Below are positions 14,676 through 23,900 of a DNA stretch of 36,750 bases, piece after piece. The DNA comes from a virus. The stretch lies in IMG/VR virus record IMGVR_UViG_3300033388_001532, positions 1 to 36,750 of that record. One strand, written 5' to 3'. Every line of letters begins with the position of its first letter. The stretch's first letter is position 1. The position numbers and the translations under genes were made by a program. Under the pieces are notes generated by a model that had not been told where the DNA came from, ran no database searches, and worked only from the letters and a program-made list of their open reading frames with translations.

Positions 14676-15005
14676 ATGGCTATAACAGTAATGGGTAGTT
14701 TTAGATTTAACCCCCGCGCACTAACTGAGCTTGCAGAAACAACGCGAGCAACAGAAAGAAACGCAGCGCACGCTATAAAGCGCGTAGCAAAAACCCGATG
14801 TCCTGTTGATACAGGCGATTTACAAGCATCAATAAAAGCAGCGAGGGAATCAAAAAATCAATGGGCTGTATTCACAGAGGTTGGCTATGGTGGTTATGTT
14901 AATTTCGGGACACAATATCAACAGGCGCAGCCATTCATGAACGAAGCGGTTCAAGTTGTAGCGTATGAAATTAGTAAAGGCACACCACTAAAGAATGTTA
15001 AATAA
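14676..15005 (+). CDS. HK97 gp10-like neck/tail-completion protein
   Basis: A 109-aa protein with the family hallmarks R/T-C-P-V-D-T-G-D-L-Q-A-S-I (residues about 44-56) and Y-V-N-F-G-T-Q-Y-Q-Q-A-Q-P-F-M near the C-terminus. It joins the head connector to the tail. It overlaps the next start by one base. Confidence 0.9.
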   Translation: MAITVMGSFRFNPRALTELAETTRATERNAAHAIKRVAKTRCPVDTGDLQASIKAARESKNQWAVFTEVGYGGYVNFGTQYQQAQPFMNEAVQVVAYEISKGTPLKNVK

Positions 15006-15427
15006 TGGCTATTAGCTTTAAAATAATTAGAGAGCATCTTGTCACAAGCGGAACTGATTTATACACATCCGTTGGCGAACGCATCAACACAATAGGCGTT
15101 GATAAGACAGATGAAAATAAACCGTTTATTGTGATGGTGCGCAGGGGTGGTGGCGACAGCGACCGGATACCAGTGACAAACCCGTTTGTACAGTTCAAGG
15201 TATATTCTGGAACTACTAGCATTAAATCAGAGGGTTATCCAGTTGACGAAGCAATGGAAGTTTACGAACAACTTAAAGACGTTCTACATAATATAAATAT
15301 GGTTGAGACTGACAGCGGGATGATTATGCATTCTTTTGAACAGCAGCAACCGCAGGATCTAATTGAACCGGATAGTAAGTGGCCGTATGTCCTTGCTTTC
15401 TACGACATAGCAACGCGAGATAAATAA
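15005..15427 (+). CDS. Tail terminator protein
   Basis: A 140-aa protein in the tail-terminator slot, between the gp10-like protein and the tail tube. It has Y-T-S-V-G-E-R-I-N near the start, a central V-Q-F-K-V-Y-S strand and a W-P-Y-V-L-A-F-Y-D-I C-terminal strand, consistent with gpU/DUF3168-type terminators. Assignment by position and strand pattern. Confidence 0.72.
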   Translation: MAISFKIIREHLVTSGTDLYTSVGERINTIGVDKTDENKPFIVMVRRGGGDSDRIPVTNPFVQFKVYSGTTSIKSEGYPVDEAMEVYEQLKDVLHNINMVETDSGMIMHSFEQQQPQDLIEPDSKWPYVLAFYDIATRDK

Positions 15428-15439
15428 GGAGCTTTTAAA

Positions 15440-16042
15440 ATGGCTGGTACAGAAATTAATTTAATGGCAGGGCCGGTGTCTATCTGGAGCGCGCCTTATG
15501 GTGAAGCATTACCAGAAAAAGATAACCTCGCGCCCGGAACCATCACAGTGACTCCGGGCGGCAACTGGGTGCGGGATGGATTTACAATCGAAGAGTTTCA
15601 TCATATTTATACACCAACTTGGAGCGGTGTGCAGCCTAACGAGGCCGCAGCACAAGTCAAGATGTGGCTAGAATCCGAAGAGTCTACAGTCGAATATATG
15701 CAGGCAGAAGATGACTTAACCGCTATGGATCGCACTGTACAGAACGGGACTCTGACAACCGTAGCAGCAGGAGCAGATCAGACAGGACAGGATATATTAA
15801 ATGTCGGCAATGGCGTTGCTGTAGCAACACCTGTTGCACTATTGATCCTTGGCACAAACCCTGAGGGCGGTTCGAGAATCCTTCACTGTTATAAAGCGGT
15901 AGTAACTGGCCCCAGTGATTGGGCGCGAGCACGGACGCACGTTGGACGATCTGTTTCGTATACCTTGCTTGAGGATACTACTCAGTCTACCAGTTCAAAA
16001 TTATATCAGTATCTTGATATTACCACTTCGGCCACAAGCTAA
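15440..16042 (+). CDS. Major tail tube protein
   Basis: A 200-aa protein with a strong AAGGAG site. Beta-rich, with G-P-V-S-I-W-S-A-P and T-I-E-E-F-H-H-I-Y-T-P-T-W strands like siphovirus tube monomers. It is followed by the chaperone and tape-measure genes, as expected. It forms the stacked hexameric tube. Confidence 0.8.
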   Translation: MAGTEINLMAGPVSIWSAPYGEALPEKDNLAPGTITVTPGGNWVRDGFTIEEFHHIYTPTWSGVQPNEAAAQVKMWLESEESTVEYMQAEDDLTAMDRTVQNGTLTTVAAGADQTGQDILNVGNGVAVATPVALLILGTNPEGGSRILHCYKAVVTGPSDWARARTHVGRSVSYTLLEDTTQSTSSKLYQYLDITTSATS

Positions 16043-16257
16043 TGAGAGTAGACTTTAACCACACAAGCGCAGGTATGCGGGTTGACTATAAGACCCCCGC
16101 AGAACGCAAGCTACTCGAAAGAATGATTCGCGCTACTGGGCATATTATTTTGACCAAGCGCATAATTGATGACACAGAAGATGACTTCTATCTTGAATCT
16201 GAAACAATTAAACGCGACTACAAGAAAAAAGTAGACGCGATGAAAGGTGAAAAATAA
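16042..16257 (+). CDS. Small basic protein in the tail cluster
   Basis: A 71-aa protein with start and stop both coupled to neighbours (TAATG overlaps). Helical, rich in K, R, D and E, no recognised domain. Position suggests a tail-assembly accessory role. Confidence 0.65.
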   Translation: MRVDFNHTSAGMRVDYKTPAERKLLERMIRATGHIILTKRIIDDTEDDFYLESETIKRDYKKKVDAMKGEK

Positions 16258-16622
16258 TGGCATACGTCAACGTAAATGCTACGAGTATTACAACTGCCGG
16301 TATCCGTATTGACGGACAGGGCACAGCGGGATCTGCCGGTGGCGAAGGTACAGGATTGAAGTTCTCCAACGATGGCAATACAGTGCTTAGTCTTGAGAAT
16401 ACTGGGGCGAACACACCGAACGTTGTGATCGTCACGGGCGGCACGAAAGGCGGTTATGCTGTCGCAGATCAAACGATTGCAATGGTAGCAAATCAAAACC
16501 AATTTGCTGGGCCGTGGCCTAAATCTACATTTGACCAGCCGGGAAGCGATGCAGGCTATGTGTATATTTATTTTACAGGCAGCAATGAAGCAGACGTATT
16601 AGTACTCCCAGTTAAAATATAG
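16257..16622 (+). CDS. Tail decoration-like (Ig-type) protein
   Basis: A 121-aa, glycine-rich beta protein. Segments V-L-S-L-E-N-T-G-A-N-T-P-N-V-V-I-V-T and V-Y-I-Y-F-T-G-S resemble small Ig-like virion proteins found near tube genes. Likely virion-associated; not securely identified. Confidence 0.6.
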   Translation: MAYVNVNATSITTAGIRIDGQGTAGSAGGEGTGLKFSNDGNTVLSLENTGANTPNVVIVTGGTKGGYAVADQTIAMVANQNQFAGPWPKSTFDQPGSDAGYVYIYFTGSNEADVLVLPVKI

Positions 16623-16648
16623 TAATAGACAATTAAAAAGGACACCAC

Positions 16649-17095
16649 ATGAAAGTTACAGAGACACACGCGAGAAAAGGGAAGTTCCCGCTGTTTAAAA
16701 CAAGCGACGAAACAATATCAGTTGCTATCCGCAGTATCAACGACCAAGATGCTTGGGTCGATGGTGCTGCGGATATTGCCGATCTTGAATCCAAGATCGA
16801 TTCTGCATCAAATTCAAAAGAAAACCGACAAGCCAAACGCGAATGGGAGAAAGCGATCTTTGATGCTGTTTTTTCCTATGATGAAGAGCTGTCTGCAAGG
16901 CGCAAAGAGTTGGAGTTGATACTTACAAAGACAGACCTCATCAATGCTTTTGAGGAGTTAGTTAATGAGCTTGACCCTTTCGTGGCGAGGCAGCGGAAAA
17001 AGCAAGAGGAAGGAATGGCCTTGCTAAACTCCTTGCCAAAAAACCTACAAGAAAAAGCGTTCGAAGCGATAGAGAGCGGTGCACTGGAACTATAG
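16649..17095 (+). CDS. Tail assembly chaperone (G-type, zero-frame product)
   Basis: A 148-aa acidic, helical protein just before the tape measure, the position of lambda gpG. RBS AAAAGGAC. A slippery heptamer A-AAA-AAC at 17038-17044 near its 3' end, and an open -1 frame running to the tape-measure start, indicate a G/G-T type frameshift pair. It chaperones the tape measure during tube assembly. Confidence 0.82.
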   Translation: MKVTETHARKGKFPLFKTSDETISVAIRSINDQDAWVDGAADIADLESKIDSASNSKENRQAKREWEKAIFDAVFSYDEELSARRKELELILTKTDLINAFEELVNELDPFVARQRKKQEEGMALLNSLPKNLQEKAFEAIESGALEL

Positions 17096-17316
17096 GATTA
17101 ATCTCTATTGCAAAGATTTTTAAATCTGAGAAGGTCTGGCAGATACCAAAGGAGATGAGTTACCCACAGATGTATTTTATGATGCTTGGTTTACGCGAGA
17201 TGGAAAAAGACAGGGTAGATAAAGAGTCGGCTGCGAAGTCAAACAGTAATGCAAATACGCCACAAGTTAAAGTAACACCGTACCCCAACGTTAAGAGTAA
17301 AAATAATGGCGATTAA
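16649..17316 (+). CDS. Tail assembly chaperone, predicted -1 frameshift fusion (G-T type)
   Basis: Predicted 222-aa product: the first 132 codons in the zero frame, then a -1 slip at A-AAA-AAC (17038-17044) and 90 further codons from 17044 to the TAA at 17314-17316. The -1 frame is open from 16954. The extension includes I-P-K-E-M-S-Y-P-Q-M-Y-F-M-M-L-G-L, a typical T-domain helix. It overlaps the tape-measure start by 11 nt and explains an otherwise empty 210-bp gap. Confidence 0.8.
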
Positions 17317-19210
17317 ATTAGGCGATGCGATAATCTTAATCGGTGCTGATACCAGCAAGCTAGATAAAGATATGCAGAAGCTGCAAAAGCAAGTCAGAGG
17401 CAATGCCGACTTGATGGCTGCGTCCTTTAAGAAGGTAGGCGTTGCCATGACTGCCGCAGGCATTGCTATTGCTGCTGGCCTTGGTGTTGCTATAAAAAAA
17501 GCTGTTGACTTCCGTTCTGCTATGGCTGAAGTCAATACGCTAGGCGTTCAAGATTTAGAACGATTAGCAGAAGCAGTAAAAGACGTTGCTATGGAATTCG
17601 GTGTTGACTTGGTAGACGGTGCTAATGCCGCCTACCAAGCAATATCGGCTGGTGTCAATGAGGCACAAGTTCCCTTTATATTGGCAGAAGCAGCAAAGGC
17701 CGCGACAGCAGGTATCTCAGATTTAACTACAGCCATCGAACTTGGTACAAGCGTATCAAATGCCTTTGGATTGCAGTTTAGTGAGATCAATTTAGTATTC
17801 GATCAGGCTTTTGTCGCTGTAAAAAATGGTGTTACTAAATTTGAAGAGTTGGCTGCTTCGGTTGGTAAGGTTGCGCCAATAATGAAAGCAGCAGGACTAA
17901 GTACGCAGGAAATGTTTGCTGCCGTTTCATCTTTAACAAAGGGGGGATTAAGCACAGCAGAATCTGTGACAGCATTAAAAGGCGCAATTAATGCAATCAT
18001 TAAACCAAGTTCAAAAGCAAGAAAAGCAGCAGAGGAACTTGGTATTCAATTTGATGTCGCTACGCTAAAGTCGATGGGACTTGCTGGATTCCTTAATCAC
18101 GTAAGGGACGCAACAGGCGGTAACATTGAAACTATGGGTCGTCTATTTGGTAGGGTTGAGGGTCTAGCTGGTGTGCTTGCGTTGACAGGCGAGCAAGCCG
18201 ATCACTTCCAGAATTCTCTAAATGAAATGAATAACACCACAGGACAAACACAGGAGGCATTTGATCGCCTTGTTGAATCCGATCCAGCATTTGCATGGAG
18301 ACAGCTTAAGCAAACTATGGCTGTTCTGGCTGTCGAAATTGGAGAGTCTTTACTCCCTGCATTGTCGCGTGTAGTTGAAATTTTAAAACCTATTGTTTTG
18401 TGGATAGCAGAGTTTGCGCGTAGCAACCCACAAGCGACAGCAACAATAACAATAATGACCGCTGCATTTGCTGCGTTATTGTTGGTACTCGGCCCACTGT
18501 TAATAGTGCTTGGCAGTGTTGCACAAATACTTATTGCGCTATCTATTTCTGGTGTTACTGTTGCAAGCGCGATGGCGGCTATAGGCACAGCAGTATCTAT
18601 GGCAGCAGGCGCAATGAGTGCTCTACTGGCGCTTTTTGCATCGCCTGTAATTGCTGTATTTCTTGCTGCATTGTTTAGTATAAGAATTGCTTTTGTTGCT
18701 ATACAAAATGAATGGACTAATTTTACCAAGATGTTCGCCGAATCCACTCGATGGATATCTGAGCTATTTTCAACTTTATTAGTAGGCGTTTTAGAGGGTC
18801 AATGGAAACCATTTCTGCAATTCATTGCTAACTCATGGACTGAGCTTTGGAAAACATTAGGCGCGTTTACGTGGGATGTTTTCAAGCAGTTGTTTGGGTT
18901 CATGTTTGGCGGTCAACTTCCCGGAGTGCAAGCAGCAGCAGACGGCATGACCAACTCTCCCGGTGGTCTTACCCTAGTCGGTGAAAAAGGGCCAGAACTC
19001 ATAGACGTTCCTCGCGGCTCAAACATCCACACAGCAGACGAAACCGCATCCATGCTTGGTGGCGGGTCTACGTTCAACGCCCCTCTAATCAACATCGGGC
19101 GCGTGGACGCAAGCAACAAAGCGGACGTTGATTCCTTACTTCGCCAGATGGGTAACATGCTAGAAAATAAATTAGGCAACACCGGATTGCCACAAGGGAG
19201 TTTCGTATAG
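17306..19210 (+). CDS. Tail tape-measure protein
   Basis: A 634-aa protein that sets tail length and is threaded through the tube. The N-terminus has I-L-I-G-A-D-T-S-K-L-D-K-D-M then a coiled coil, followed by the tape-measure core (M-A-E-V-N-T-L-G, A-Y-Q-A-I-S-A-G-V, L-T-K-G-G-L-S-T). Hydrophobic helices lie at about 388-420, 430-455 and 470-490. The C-terminal L-V-G-E-K-G-P-E-L-I-D-V-P-R-G-S motif is typical of the family. At about 0.15 nm per residue the tail would be roughly 95 nm (inference). Confidence 0.95.
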   Translation: MAIKLGDAIILIGADTSKLDKDMQKLQKQVRGNADLMAASFKKVGVAMTAAGIAIAAGLGVAIKKAVDFRSAMAEVNTLGVQDLERLAEAVKDVAMEFGVDLVDGANAAYQAISAGVNEAQVPFILAEAAKAATAGISDLTTAIELGTSVSNAFGLQFSEINLVFDQAFVAVKNGVTKFEELAASVGKVAPIMKAAGLSTQEMFAAVSSLTKGGLSTAESVTALKGAINAIIKPSSKARKAAEELGIQFDVATLKSMGLAGFLNHVRDATGGNIETMGRLFGRVEGLAGVLALTGEQADHFQNSLNEMNNTTGQTQEAFDRLVESDPAFAWRQLKQTMAVLAVEIGESLLPALSRVVEILKPIVLWIAEFARSNPQATATITIMTAAFAALLLVLGPLLIVLGSVAQILIALSISGVTVASAMAAIGTAVSMAAGAMSALLALFASPVIAVFLAALFSIRIAFVAIQNEWTNFTKMFAESTRWISELFSTLLVGVLEGQWKPFLQFIANSWTELWKTLGAFTWDVFKQLFGFMFGGQLPGVQAAADGMTNSPGGLTLVGEKGPELIDVPRGSNIHTADETASMLGGGSTFNAPLINIGRVDASNKADVDSLLRQMGNMLENKLGNTGLPQGSFV

Positions 19211-20007
19211 TGGCAAACTCTATCATATTCAATGACATTGATTTATCAAGCGAGGATTATGGTTTAACAATACGAAAGGGCGCGTACCCGCAGGCATCAC
19301 AGGCGCGTGTCAATACGCTAGACCTAGCACAGCAGCACGGTGGTGTGAATCAGGGTGGCAAGCGTACCCAAATGTCCTTGACGCTCTCAGGCGTTGTTAT
19401 CGGCACCACCTACGCAGACCTACGCGACAAAATGGATCGTCTTGCCTACTTGCTAAATCCCAACAATGGCGACAAGCACATCAAGCTAGACCACATCCCT
19501 AACCGCTATTACATCGGGCGCTTGACTTCGCCTATCATGCCGCCCACGGCTGGCGTGACTGCGTTAAGCTTAGACCTTACATTCTCAGTTCAACCTACGG
19601 CATATGCGACAGATGAGACGGTGCAAACGGTGACGATAGACGAGACACCAGAGGCGTTCACTGTACCTGCGTCCGGTACAGTTTCCGGTAACATCGAAGC
19701 CGTTCCGGTCTGGCAGATCCAGAACACGAACGCGGGCACGGTCACAAGCGTTACTTTAACGAACACGACCAACTCACAGACCATCACCCTTGCTCAGTCC
19801 ATCCCGCAAAATCATTATATTCGTTTCGATGCCGCGCGGATGTTCGCAGAGTATAGCACGGACGGTTCGACATGGGTGAGCGCGATGGCGAACATGAGCA
19901 CAACGAACAAGATATTCCCCAACCTGAAACCTCGCGTTGCAAATAGTTGCAGCGTCACGGGTGTGACGGACGGGGTGTTGACAATTACATATAAACCACG
20001 ATACTAA
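19210..20007 (+). CDS. Distal tail protein (Dit-like)
   Basis: A 265-aa protein starting with GTG that overlaps the tape-measure stop (TAGTG). Early residues I-I-F-N-D-I-D-L-S-S-E-D-Y-G-L-T-I and Y-A-D-L-R-D-K-M-D-R-L-A-Y-L-L fit the siphovirus Dit family. The second half is a beta domain. It forms the hexameric hub at the tail tip between tube and Tal. Confidence 0.85.
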   Translation: MANSIIFNDIDLSSEDYGLTIRKGAYPQASQARVNTLDLAQQHGGVNQGGKRTQMSLTLSGVVIGTTYADLRDKMDRLAYLLNPNNGDKHIKLDHIPNRYYIGRLTSPIMPPTAGVTALSLDLTFSVQPTAYATDETVQTVTIDETPEAFTVPASGTVSGNIEAVPVWQIQNTNAGTVTSVTLTNTTNSQTITLAQSIPQNHYIRFDAARMFAEYSTDGSTWVSAMANMSTTNKIFPNLKPRVANSCSVTGVTDGVLTITYKPRY

Positions 20008-20036
20008 TATAGTAGAAACATAAAGGAACCAGTAAG

Positions 20037-20393
20037 ATGACTTTAGAAACAGTAGCAAGAGACGCGATGTGTAATGCGTTGGTAGACTTGACAGATTTAG
20101 GGACGGTGGTATTTGAAACATCTGGTGATGCCGAAGTAGCAACGTGTACTTTTGGCGCAACAGCTTTCGGTGCTGCATCATCTGGTGTCGCCACAGCTGA
20201 GACAATCACCCCTGATGCAAGCGCGACTGGCGGCGTGGTTGACCATGCTAAAATTCGCAAGGGTGACACAACTTTACTTTGGACTGCCACTTGTGGCACG
20301 TCTGGTACTGACTTTATTTTTGCAAGTGTTACTGTTCCTGCGGCAGTGGAAGTTGATATTACTTCCATGACCGTTACAGTACCAGCGAGCTAG
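20037..20393 (+). CDS. Probable tail-tip structural protein
   Basis: A 118-aa beta-rich protein with AGGAACC upstream. It is rich in A, T, G and V; D-H-A-K-I-R-K-G-D-T-T-L-L-W-T-A-T is a likely Ig-like strand pair. It lies between Dit and Tal, so it is probably virion-associated. Not recognised. Confidence 0.6.
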   Translation: MTLETVARDAMCNALVDLTDLGTVVFETSGDAEVATCTFGATAFGAASSGVATAETITPDASATGGVVDHAKIRKGDTTLLWTATCGTSGTDFIFASVTVPAAVEVDITSMTVTVPAS

Positions 20394-20397
20394 TATT

Positions 20398-20523
20398 ATG
20401 AGCACACTACAAATTAAAATTCCTGAACCTGTGATAAATGCAAAAGTAGTGTTCCGCGATCCTGTCACGAAAAAAGTATTATCAAAACAGGATATTGAAT
20501 TCAGATTAAAAGAGCAAGAATAA
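20398..20523 (+). CDS. 41-aa microprotein
   Basis: A short gene four nt after the previous stop, with a charged, basic product (I-K-I-P-E-P, F-R-D-P-V-T-K-K). No clear Shine-Dalgarno, so translational coupling is likely. A UUCG hairpin follows its stop. Function unknown. Confidence 0.5.
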   Translation: MSTLQIKIPEPVINAKVVFRDPVTKKVLSKQDIEFRLKEQE

Positions 20524-20533
20524 CAGTATGTTT

Positions 20534-20557
20534 GCGGGTGGGCTTCGGCCTGCCCGC
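20534..20557 (+). other. C(UUCG)G tetraloop hairpin
   Basis: A 10-bp stem (two G-U pairs) capped by UUCG at 20534-20557 lies between a stop and the AAAGGA site of the next gene. It shares the GGGCTTCGGCC core with 12396-12417. No U-run follows. Confidence 0.78.
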
Positions 20558-20571
20558 ATAAAGGACACACC

Positions 20572-20970
20572 ATGACGCTTATCGAAGCGATGCAAGCAAA
20601 CCTTGATTTTTGGGAGGCTACATTCTGCGTTTGGATCGATGCTCTTGATGGCACTGAGACAGATGCAGAACTGGAAGAGCTTCGCATAAATATTCTGCGT
20701 ACGCAACAGCACTGTGACGTTGACGGTGTGACTGCCCCTCCACATTATGACCTTACGGGATCACCAATAGACGTTTGCGATCCAGATAAGCCGTTATCAG
20801 ATTACTACAAAGCTATTGCGCTATGTGGACGCGCACTTAAGCGGTGTTTAAGAGGAGACCCATCCCCAACAAAAACAGAATGTATTGACCTGTTGCGCGA
20901 AATTAAACGAAACCTTTTCACAAACGGAAAATGGAAACAGTTGATAATAGATGAAAGCGGTGATGTATAA
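20572..20970 (+). CDS. Hypothetical protein in the tail-tip cluster
   Basis: A 132-aa acidic helical protein with AAAGGACACACC upstream and a one-base overlap with the Tal gene. Contains L-D-F-W-E-A-T-F and five cysteines. No recognised domain. A tail-tip assembly role is inferred from position only. Confidence 0.65.
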   Translation: MTLIEAMQANLDFWEATFCVWIDALDGTETDAELEELRINILRTQQHCDVDGVTAPPHYDLTGSPIDVCDPDKPLSDYYKAIALCGRALKRCLRGDPSPTKTECIDLLREIKRNLFTNGKWKQLIIDESGDV

Positions 20971-23900
20971 TGCCTACCGTTAATACATTTGTCGGAACGG
21001 GAAATGACGATTATGCAATAACGTATGTCAGCGATTCTGATTTTGTAGCAAGCAATGCCGGTGACGCAGGGCGCAGTATAGGCAACTTATTTACCAAATT
21101 CGGCATTGCAGCTCGTATTCCTGTCGAGGTTCCGCAAGGTGCAACGATCACAAGCGCTACTTTGCGGCTGCGTGTTAACACAACATATTCTGGCGGCTCA
21201 TTCCCCGATTTTAGGTGCTTGGTCAATGCCGCTGACAATTCGGCTGGTTTTAGTGATGGAACAAATATAGGCAGCACGCGGAGTTGGTACGCCGCCACTC
21301 TGACGCAGATAGCATCAAGTTATTCTGTTGATGATGCAGTAGATCTCAATGTGACAGCAGGGATTCAGTCTCTCGTTAATAGGGGCGGTTTTGTTGAGAA
21401 TAACTATTGTACTATTGCTGTAGCAGATGACGAAAGCCTAAAGACAGATCCAAATCTTGGCGTTTACATGTATAATGGGTCTACCACGAAGTGCCCTGAA
21501 TTAATCATAGTATACAGCACCGGGCCAGCGTCTGTTGATGTCACAGGCGCAATGTCAACGCCTGCGTCCGTTATGGCTGCAAACGTTGATGTTAGTGGAT
21601 TTAATGTTACGGGCGCGATGGACACGCCTGCTACCACCATGAGCGCGAGCGCAGGCTTTGACGCGACCATAGCTATCACGGGTGCAATGTCTGCGCCTGC
21701 TACTACCATGCTTGCAAGTGCTACATCTGGCGTGGCTGTTGAAATCACAGGAGCAATGTCCACGCCTGCGTCCACGATGAGCGGTGAGGCTGTCGCTGGT
21801 GTCGATGTTACTGTCACGGGCGCAATGGACACGCCCGTATCTACGATGAGCGGTGTGGTATTAACGAGTAATCTGGTATCTGTCACGGGCGCAATGTCTA
21901 CCCCGTCCATCACGATGGCCGCGAGTGTGGACACGCAGAGCGATGTTGAAGTCACGGGCGCGATGACTTCACCAGCATCACAGATGAGTGGTACAGTAGT
22001 CGTTAACAGTGCTATAGCCGTCACAGGCGCGATGTCAACGCCAAACACTACAATGAACGGTGTGGTAGATTTAAATGCCACTGTGACCGTCACAGGCGCA
22101 ATGACCACACCTAACGTAGAGATGTCTGGTGTTGTGGATTTAAACGACCCGCAACTTGTCACAGGCGCGATGTCAACGCCCAACACTACCATGTTCGCGA
22201 ACGTTGTCATAAACCAGACGATTGAAGTCACAGGCGCAATGACTTCATCGTCTACCACGATGAATGCGAACGTTTACAATCAGGGATTTGTTACCGTTGC
22301 GGGCGCGATGGACACACCAGTCATTGAAATGTCTGCGAGTGTTACCGTTGAAGCCCTGCCCGATTATTCGGACACACAGAGCGCACCATTCCGCTTAGAG
22401 CTTCACGAACAAGACGGGACTCTTATAGACTTCCTGCCCGACTTCATAGGCGGATCGTGGTCTGCGCGGGCAAACGAACCTGAGACGCTTACATTCTCAT
22501 ATGCGGGTGACGATTCACGAACAAGCGGTTTTGTTTTCCCGAACGAAGTATGGTTATTGAGAGGCGACAATACGACCGCTCTACAGAAGTTTATCATAAC
22601 AAAAATCAACGAATCAGAATCAGAAGCGCGGGCCGTTGATGTTGAAGCACGATCATACCTATATCAGTTATCAAAAGAAATGGTATCGTCCTATGATTCC
22701 ACAGGCAAAACCATAGAAGATATTGTCGATGATATTTTTACATACCAGACGCAGACACCAGCAATCACGGCTGGATTCATTGACGATGATATCAAGGATG
22801 AAATACGCACCCTCAACATCGAGGGGAAATCGATCCTTGAATCTCTTAACGATATTAAGCGCAGCATAGGCGGTTACTTTGCTGTCACCACCTCGCGTGA
22901 ATTTGTATGGCATAGGCAGATTGGAACTGAACACGGATTCCAGCTTCGCATTGGCAAAAACTGCAACCTGATCAAAAAGAATATTGACCTTAGTAATATA
23001 GCCACGCGGATCACAGCCTACGGTCGCGGCTCTGATAAAGATATCCGCTTGATTTCCACTAAAAACGATGCCCCTGCTCAGGCTACCTACGGTATTATTC
23101 AAGACTTTGTGCCTAATCAAACTATTAGCAATAAGGCTATGCTTGACAAAATAGCACAGGCCGAACTGGACAGACGCAAGGTGCCGCGAATCACCTATGA
23201 TGTTGACGCGGTTGATCTATCGCAAACTGACGTTCTGGACTTTTCCTTTGAAGCGTCCATGCTCGAAATCGGAACCATTCTCAACTTGATCGGTGGTCAA
23301 TCTGACGTTGACATTTATACGCAGGTTTGCAGTGTAACTCGATCGCTAACCAACCCGCTGGACGTACAAGTGAACGTCACTAATCCAGACGCGGGCACCG
23401 TGTTATGGGGCCAAAACGAGAGCATAGAATCACAGCCGAAAACCTTACTGGATTACGTTGCCGCTCTTTATAAGAAAACTAAAATCCAAGAATTCGACAC
23501 AGGCACGTTAGACGAGATCATGGCAGGCATCGCAGGCGGCACACTTGAGACCCCCAGTGCAACCCCGCTAGACGGTCTAGACAGCATACAATACTATAAC
23601 CTTGGTACGAACACCGGCAATCTTGGCACGTCCGTTTCTGGTATAATCCAAAGCGATCCAGACATTCAAGACGACATCAACGATGTTATCACGGCCCGCT
23701 TTTCCACAGACACACCTGAACCTGTCGCAGCCGCTGGCAGTGTTGGTTCAAGTGAAGAACTTTCGCACTCTAACCACGTTCATGAGGGCGTGAATGAAGC
23801 TGACTTGCCCGATTTAGTCTCCGACATAATCCAGAACGACACCACTGTTCAGGGTGACATTGAAAACATCACGAACACCACCATCGTCAATAAGTTTTCA

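Noticed and set aside
18202-18747. 181-aa minus-strand ORF
   Set aside because: Antisense shadow of the tape-measure gene; composition follows the complement of helical alanine-rich codons.
21464-22258. 264-aa minus-strand ORF
   Set aside because: It mirrors the 69-bp repeats of the Tal-like gene; it has no ribosome site and opposes the operon.
21534-22362. CRISPR array
   Set aside because: The repeats are diverged, uninterrupted and in frame within a coding region; no cas genes are present.
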